Origin: Nitrosospira multiformis
Lineage (GTDB): Bacteria; Pseudomonadota; Gammaproteobacteria; Burkholderiales; Nitrosomonadaceae
Direction: 5' to 3'
DNA: 36,913 nt
Assembly (NCBI RefSeq): GCF_003050865.1
Contig: NZ_QAOK01000031.1
Coordinates: forward strand, 1 to 36,913
This document shows, piece by piece, positions 33,512 to 36,913 of the stretch. A program made the position numbers and the translations under genes. Position 1 is the first letter of the stretch. The number at the start of each line of letters is the position of its first letter. The notes under the pieces are model-generated. The model did no database searches. It was not told where the DNA came from and saw only the letters and a program-made list of their open reading frames with translations.

Positions 33512-34492
33512 CTATGCCAGCTTCGCGCGATCATGGGGCTCATCGAGATTCAGAATCGGGCCGGCCGGCACAATGCCATTCGGATTGATGGTGGGATGAC
33601 TGCGGTAATAGTGTTCCTTGATGTGCTGCATGTTCACCGTCTCTGCCACGCCCGGCCACTGATACAACTCCCGGGTGTAGGCCCAGAGATTGGGATAATC
33701 CGCGAGACGCCTGAGGTTGCACTTGAAATGGCCGTGATAGACCGGATCAAAGCGGATCAGGGTGGTGAATACCCGCCAGTCGGCTTCAGTGATACAGTTG
33801 CCGATGAGATAACGTTGACGTGAAAGCAGTTGTTCCAGCTCGTCCATGCATCCGAACAGCACCATCACCGCCTTCTCGTACACCGATTGCCTGGTGGCAA
33901 AACCTGCCTTGTAAACGCCATTATTGACGTCAGCGTAAGTGCGCGCATTGATCTCATCGATCTGCGGAAGCAACACTTCAGGCGCATAATTCCCGGGCAA
34001 AGCGCCTATTCCATCGAAGGCCGAGTTCATCATGCGGATGATATCAGCCGATTCATTGCTGACAATGGTATTCCGCTGTAAATCCCAGAGCACAGGTACT
34101 GTCACGCGTCCACTATAGTCTGGCACTGACCGGAGGTAGACCTCATAAAGATAGAGTGCACCACCAACGGGATCAGGTATTACTCCCGGCGCCTCATCAA
34201 AAGTCCAGCCATGCTCGCCCATGTAGGGATGCACCACGGAAGCACTGATCATGCTCTCAAGCCCTTTGAGCATGCGAAAAATCAGCGTGCGGGAAGCCCA
34301 GGGGCAAGCGAGCGAGATATAGAGGTGATAACGCCCTGCCTCGGCGGAAAATCCGCCTTCACCGCTGGGCCCCGGACTGCCATCAACCGTTATCCAGTTG
34401 CGGAACTGCGCATTGGTACGGATGAAGCGGCCGCCGGTCGATCTGGTATCGTACCACTCATCCACCCACTTGCCTTTAACGAGTAAACCCAT
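33512..34492 (-). CDS. yqjG: Glutathionyl-hydroquinone reductase (YqjG/ECM4 family)
   Basis: The 326-residue protein has the S-glutathionyl-hydroquinone reductase layout: an N-terminal GRFIRTNAQFRNWI block, LYISLACPWASRTL with the catalytic Cys63 in CPWA, GWTFDEAPG, VPVLWDLQRNTIVSNESADIIRM, and a C-terminal GST domain with YLIGNCITEADWRVFTTLIRFD and HIKEHYYRSHPTINPNGIVP. It reduces glutathionylated hydroquinones with glutathione in the cytosol. AGGAAGGAT lies 7 bases before the ATG at 34492. It stands alone; 203 bp separates it from the broken glycohydrolase gene. Confidence 0.95.
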   Translation of the reverse strand: MGLLVKGKWVDEWYDTRSTGGRFIRTNAQFRNWITVDGSPGPSGEGGFSAEAGRYHLYISLACPWASRTLIFRMLKGLESMISASVVHPYMGEHGWTFDEAPGVIPDPVGGALYLYEVYLRSVPDYSGRVTVPVLWDLQRNTIVSNESADIIRMMNSAFDGIGALPGNYAPEVLLPQIDEINARTYADVNNGVYKAGFATRQSVYEKAVMVLFGCMDELEQLLSRQRYLIGNCITEADWRVFTTLIRFDPVYHGHFKCNLRRLADYPNLWAYTRELYQWPGVAETVNMQHIKEHYYRSHPTINPNGIVPAGPILNLDEPHDRAKLA

Positions 34493-34598
34493 TCTGCAGA
34501 TCCTTCCTGTTTTTTCGGGTCAGCACGATCAAATCGGGCAATTACTGATCTTGATCATACGACTGTTCCCCGATATCCGGCAGCCACTTTGATGTTTA

Positions 34599-35438
34599 CT
34601 ACCCTATGTTGAGGTCTAGTTGCTTGACGTCCTTGAACTCATTCAATGCCGCGTAAATATCACCGCGCCTGTAAGTATTCATCTCAGTCGATAAGGATTT
34701 TCCATCCAGTCTCGCCACTATGTTTGGCCCCTGCTCAACTCCCCGTCTTTTTAGAAAACGACCAATCAGACTGGAAAGATTTTCCCCTGAGTTAGGATAC
34801 AGCGGCATGAGGCTTGAATCCAGACCCTGCTCGGCAATCGCCTGTTTGACGGAAATGAAGGCATTCTGGTCACGCAGAGCAGCCACCGCTTCTCTCAATT
34901 CCGCAATCACAACGTCCTGTTCATGCAATTTCTTATCGTGATCTCCCAGCCGCGGCGCAATAACCTGTCTGATAATCTCAAGCAGTGTTTCTTGTGTGAC
35001 AGGTGAACCCGGCATGGTACTGGAGCTTATTCCATGACTTAGCGCCCGCTCCTGAAGATCATATCCCCAATGAACCAGGCGTTCGTAGTTATCGTGAAAT
35101 CTTTCAATATCCCGTTGCTCCTGTTTGGGCCTGCCTTTAAACTGGGTTTGATACCATTGCCTGTCGAAGACGCGCAACTGTTCAGCCACGATATGCCAGC
35201 GATAAACCAGCACACTCTTGTAGATCATTTCCAGTTCGCCATCCATCACATTCTTGTTCAGCAAGGCTGTTCTGATCAGACCTGTTTCAAACCACACTTT
35301 CATGGCGTCCGGCACCTGTAATGCCCTGCTCCATGATTTTGCCGACGCATATACACGTCCGCCGCTGATCAGATAATTCAGTTGTCCACCATTGGGTGAT
35401 AATTCCTTCATGGTTACAACATTGGTAAGAGTTTTCAT
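34599..35438 (-). CDS. Hypothetical protein, 279 aa
   Basis: The start ATG 35438-35436 (with AGGT 7 bases upstream) is preferred to a GTG 27 bases earlier. The protein has no signal peptide or TM segment. Residues about 25-130 are helical and rich in Trp and Tyr (VYRWHIVAEQLRVFDRQWYQ). A coiled coil runs over about 175-205 (HDKKLHEQDVVIAELREAVAAL). The C-terminal part (SSLIGRFLKRRGVEQGP to YRRGDIYAALNEF) looks like a small DNA-binding or phage-antirepressor-type module, but this is an impression. No family was assigned. Confidence 0.6.
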   Translation of the reverse strand: MKTLTNVVTMKELSPNGGQLNYLISGGRVYASAKSWSRALQVPDAMKVWFETGLIRTALLNKNVMDGELEMIYKSVLVYRWHIVAEQLRVFDRQWYQTQFKGRPKQEQRDIERFHDNYERLVHWGYDLQERALSHGISSSTMPGSPVTQETLLEIIRQVIAPRLGDHDKKLHEQDVVIAELREAVAALRDQNAFISVKQAIAEQGLDSSLMPLYPNSGENLSSLIGRFLKRRGVEQGPNIVARLDGKSLSTEMNTYRRGDIYAALNEFKDVKQLDLNIG

Positions 35439-35975
35439 TCCTGTACCTGTAGAGCAAACTTCCACAAAACTGGCAAGACCGGAATCCAGCCAAACCAGTA
35501 ATGGCGCGCTTTGAACGCCCCTGGACCGGCTTCCGCCGGTATGTTTGTACCGGTTGCTCGCCGACCCGATAAATATGCTTTATATCCTTTTTATACCCTT
35601 TCGAGTGGCAGTCACACCAGGTAGTGTACAGCTCCTTCAACTCCCGGGATTGAGTCTGCGTTTGCATCCTGGATTCCCAGGGACGGGTGCAGAATCTGTG
35701 TATGACAAGAAGGGAAGAGGTGTATTCCTGATGGTTCTTCTGGAATCATCAACCTTTTGCAAGGCGGTAGAAAAATCGTGGGTTGGACGGGAATTCTCTG
35801 AGCTGACCCGTGGGCAGATTATCGATAATGTATTTTATCAATAATAAAGGATGTGTTAATTTTGGCGTACTTCAATAAATATTGGGTTGAGAACCAATCC
35901 GGTACGGAAAAAGCCCGCATTGCCAGATCGCTCTGCCACCATAAACCATACATCGTTAAAAGCAGAAATTACAAC
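35439..35975. other. Intergenic region between a hypothetical gene and an interrupted small ORF
   Basis: Frames on both strands cross this ~540-bp region (35545-35844 plus; 35287-35667 minus) but neither has a ribosome binding site or recognisable content. A small inverted repeat ACCGGC.../GCCGGT lies near 35524-35555. The region is upstream of the hypothetical gene and presumably holds its promoter. Confidence 0.35.
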
Positions 35976-36140
35976 ATGACGGGTATAACAGCTCTTGGTT
36001 TGTCTGCATTATCGCTGCCCGTCTTCGCATCAACCGATACGCAGGATGCGTCGTTTCACTCGGGCTAGGTCGGAGTTCTGCTCACGCTGCTCATATGGTA
36101 CGTTTGCGCGAGCCGCAGGAAAAAAGAAATAGGCGGTTGA
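35976..36140 (+). pseudogene. Small two-helix membrane peptide interrupted by an amber codon
   Basis: From ATG 35976 the frame encodes a signal-like hydrophobic stretch (ITALGLSALSLPVFAST), a polar loop (DTQDASFHSG) and then TAG at 36066-36068. Without that stop the same frame continues with VGVLLTLLIWYVCASRRKK, a clean TM helix with a basic end, to TGA at 36138-36140. The match of frame and character on both sides suggests a ~54-residue membrane peptide gene disabled by one nonsense change, next to the IS6 insertion. No ribosome binding site stands out. No family was recognised. Confidence 0.4.
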
Positions 36141-36166
36141 CTGATCTATTACTATATTCGGCTCTA

Positions 36167-36559
36167 TTATTGGGATAATGGCTTTGTTGCAATCGGCCAA
36201 TCAAATCCAAAGCAAACTCCACAAGCATAGGTGGAACAACTGTGCCAAACGCTGTCAGGGACTGAGTAATAGCCATTGTCGCAAACTTGCACAACTCCAT
36301 AGCATGAGACATTTGTCTGCGCAGGGGTACAGGTAGGTTCTAAATTCGCGCATAAGGCTTTACTACCTGTCGAACAGCACCCACCGTCACCGCACTCGCT
36401 TCTTTGAACCTCTCGCTCATTTGGCAGGCATTGTCCATCGCAGAAAGGTGCGGTGCCACGCCATGTGTCAGCTTTCGCAAGGGGTGCCGCGAGCCAAACG
36501 GCGGCAACAATTAGGATTACCTTCATGGAAGTCATAAGCCTTAGAATTGTTATTTCCAT
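36167..36559 (-). CDS. Secreted cysteine-rich protein in the IS6 element
   Basis: AAGGAGG with a 4-base gap precedes ATG 36559-36557, a strong site that supports an independent start although the frame is continuous with the transposase. The 130-residue product has a signal peptide (hydrophobic MKVILIVAAVWLAAP, cleavage near AKADT at about 28-32). The mature part has 12 cysteines, including WRGTAPFCDGQC, ECGDGGCCSTGSKALC and YACGVCFGFD, which suggests several disulfide bonds and a small secreted domain. A similar W-x-G-T-A-P-F-C pattern exists in secreted proteins of other organisms, but no function is known to me. The last codons read through the putative IS end repeat (IATKP) into flanking DNA, so the original C-terminus may be altered. 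Confidence 0.72.
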   Translation of the reverse strand: MEITILRLMTSMKVILIVAAVWLAAPLAKADTWRGTAPFCDGQCLPNEREVQRSECGDGGCCSTGSKALCANLEPTCTPAQTNVSCYGVVQVCDNGYYSVPDSVWHSCSTYACGVCFGFDWPIATKPLSQ

Positions 36560-36913
36560 AAAACCTCCTTTTATCTTGAACATTCGCATGAGCTCGAAAC
36601 CTTTGATGGTGGCGTAGGCTGTTTTCATCGATTTAAAGCCCCGCACCGGATTTATCAAGCGTTTGAGCTTGCCATGATCAGCTTCGACAATATTGTTCAA
36701 GTATTTGACCTGCCGGTGCACGATATCCGGCAGACACTTTCCTTCCGCTTTTAATTCGGTAATGGCAGCGCTGTAAGGGGAAGTCTTGTCCGTATTGATA
36801 GTACCGGGGTGCGCCCAAGGTTTCATGGATTTCAGGGCTTTGCCCAAGAACTGTTTGGCGCCCTGGGTATTGCGAGTAGCGGAGAGATAGAAATCAACCG
36901 TATGGCCTTTTCT
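36180..36913 (-). mobile_element. IS6-family element, partial, cut by the window edge
   Basis: The right end of the window holds an IS6-family transposase and, at 36180-36192, GGCTTTGTTGCAA, which resembles the terminal inverted repeats of this family (for example GGCACTGTTGCAA). If this is the true end, the 8-bp target duplicate would be GGGATAAT at 36172-36179, to be looked for beyond the other end. Between transposase and repeat lies a cysteine-rich protein gene that is not part of typical IS6 elements. Confidence 0.65.
36560..36913 (-). CDS. IS6-family transposase, C-terminal part
   Basis: The 118 visible residues run off the window edge at 36913 with an open frame. The DDE centre is clear: Asp in TVDFYLSATRNTQGAK, Asp in TINTDKTSPY, and Glu in NIVEADHGKLKRLI. 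The HRQVKYLNN and GFKSMKTAYATIKGFELMRM stretches are classic IS6 family. The usual ~20-residue tail after this point (KGQ...) is missing: the frame continues without a stop into the cysteine-rich gene at the GGAGG ribosome binding site. The enzyme may therefore be made as a fusion or be truncated. Confidence 0.88.

Noticed and set aside
35287-35667. 126-codon minus-strand frame with two CxxC-like pairs
   Set aside because: Half of it overlaps the hypothetical gene at 34599-35438 in another frame, and there is no ribosome binding site. The cysteine pairs are in part in the overlapped half. A small true gene in 35439-35667 cannot be excluded.

Overview
The window looks like chromosome from a betaproteobacterium, most probably a Nitrosospira-like ammonia oxidiser. 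This is an inference from gene content: a PEP-CTERM/exosortase substrate behind a sigma-54 type promoter, a bacterial homospermidine synthase, a CHRD protein, multi-heme cytochromes c, a DUF2591 protein and a GumC-type polysaccharide protein. No amo, hao or other ammonia-oxidation gene is present, so the genus is not proven. Gene order is a patchwork of short operons and single genes. There is no prophage, CRISPR array or rRNA.

Left part (1-5.9 kb): a tRNA-Asn gene, a 49-residue lysine/glutamate-rich lipoprotein, a 72-residue hypothetical gene, a secreted vanadium-haloperoxidase-like protein, a small basic protein and homospermidine synthase (hss). Two diverged copies of a ~210 bp element carrying DnaA-box-like sites lie on either side of the haloperoxidase.

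Middle-left (5.9-14.6 kb): a histidine-rich metal-binding protein with two repeats; a GumC/Wzz chain-length protein fused to a degenerate tyrosine-recombinase domain, which is the most unusual protein here; a YgiD-type extradiol dioxygenase; a flavoprotein facing a Tat-exported intradiol dioxygenase; a kinase (APH fold) plus HAD hydrolase pair; and a secreted hypothetical protein.

Middle-right (14.8-25.5 kb): a large PAS-GGDEF-EAL membrane regulator, a small lipoprotein, a YpfJ-type zinc metallopeptidase, a DUF2591 protein, a cardiolipin-synthase-like phospholipase D protein, a low-complexity PEP-CTERM protein, DUF488, CreA, CHRD and a proline/aspartate-rich ORF.

Right part (25.6-36.9 kb): an Old Yellow Enzyme with a long N-terminal extension; a translationally coupled pair of cytochromes c (di-heme and tri-heme) with no dehydrogenase beside them; a coiled-coil membrane protein coupled to a RimK-like ATP-grasp ligase; an ADP-ribosylglycohydrolase broken by three same-direction frameshifts; a glutathionyl-hydroquinone reductase; a hypothetical protein; and, at the edge, part of an IS6-family element. 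The IS6 transposase frame runs without a stop into a secreted 12-cysteine protein that has its own strong ribosome binding site.

Best candidates for something new are the chain-length/recombinase fusion, the IS6 element with a cysteine-rich passenger, and the duplicated DnaA-box element. All functions are read from motifs by eye; no database search was possible.
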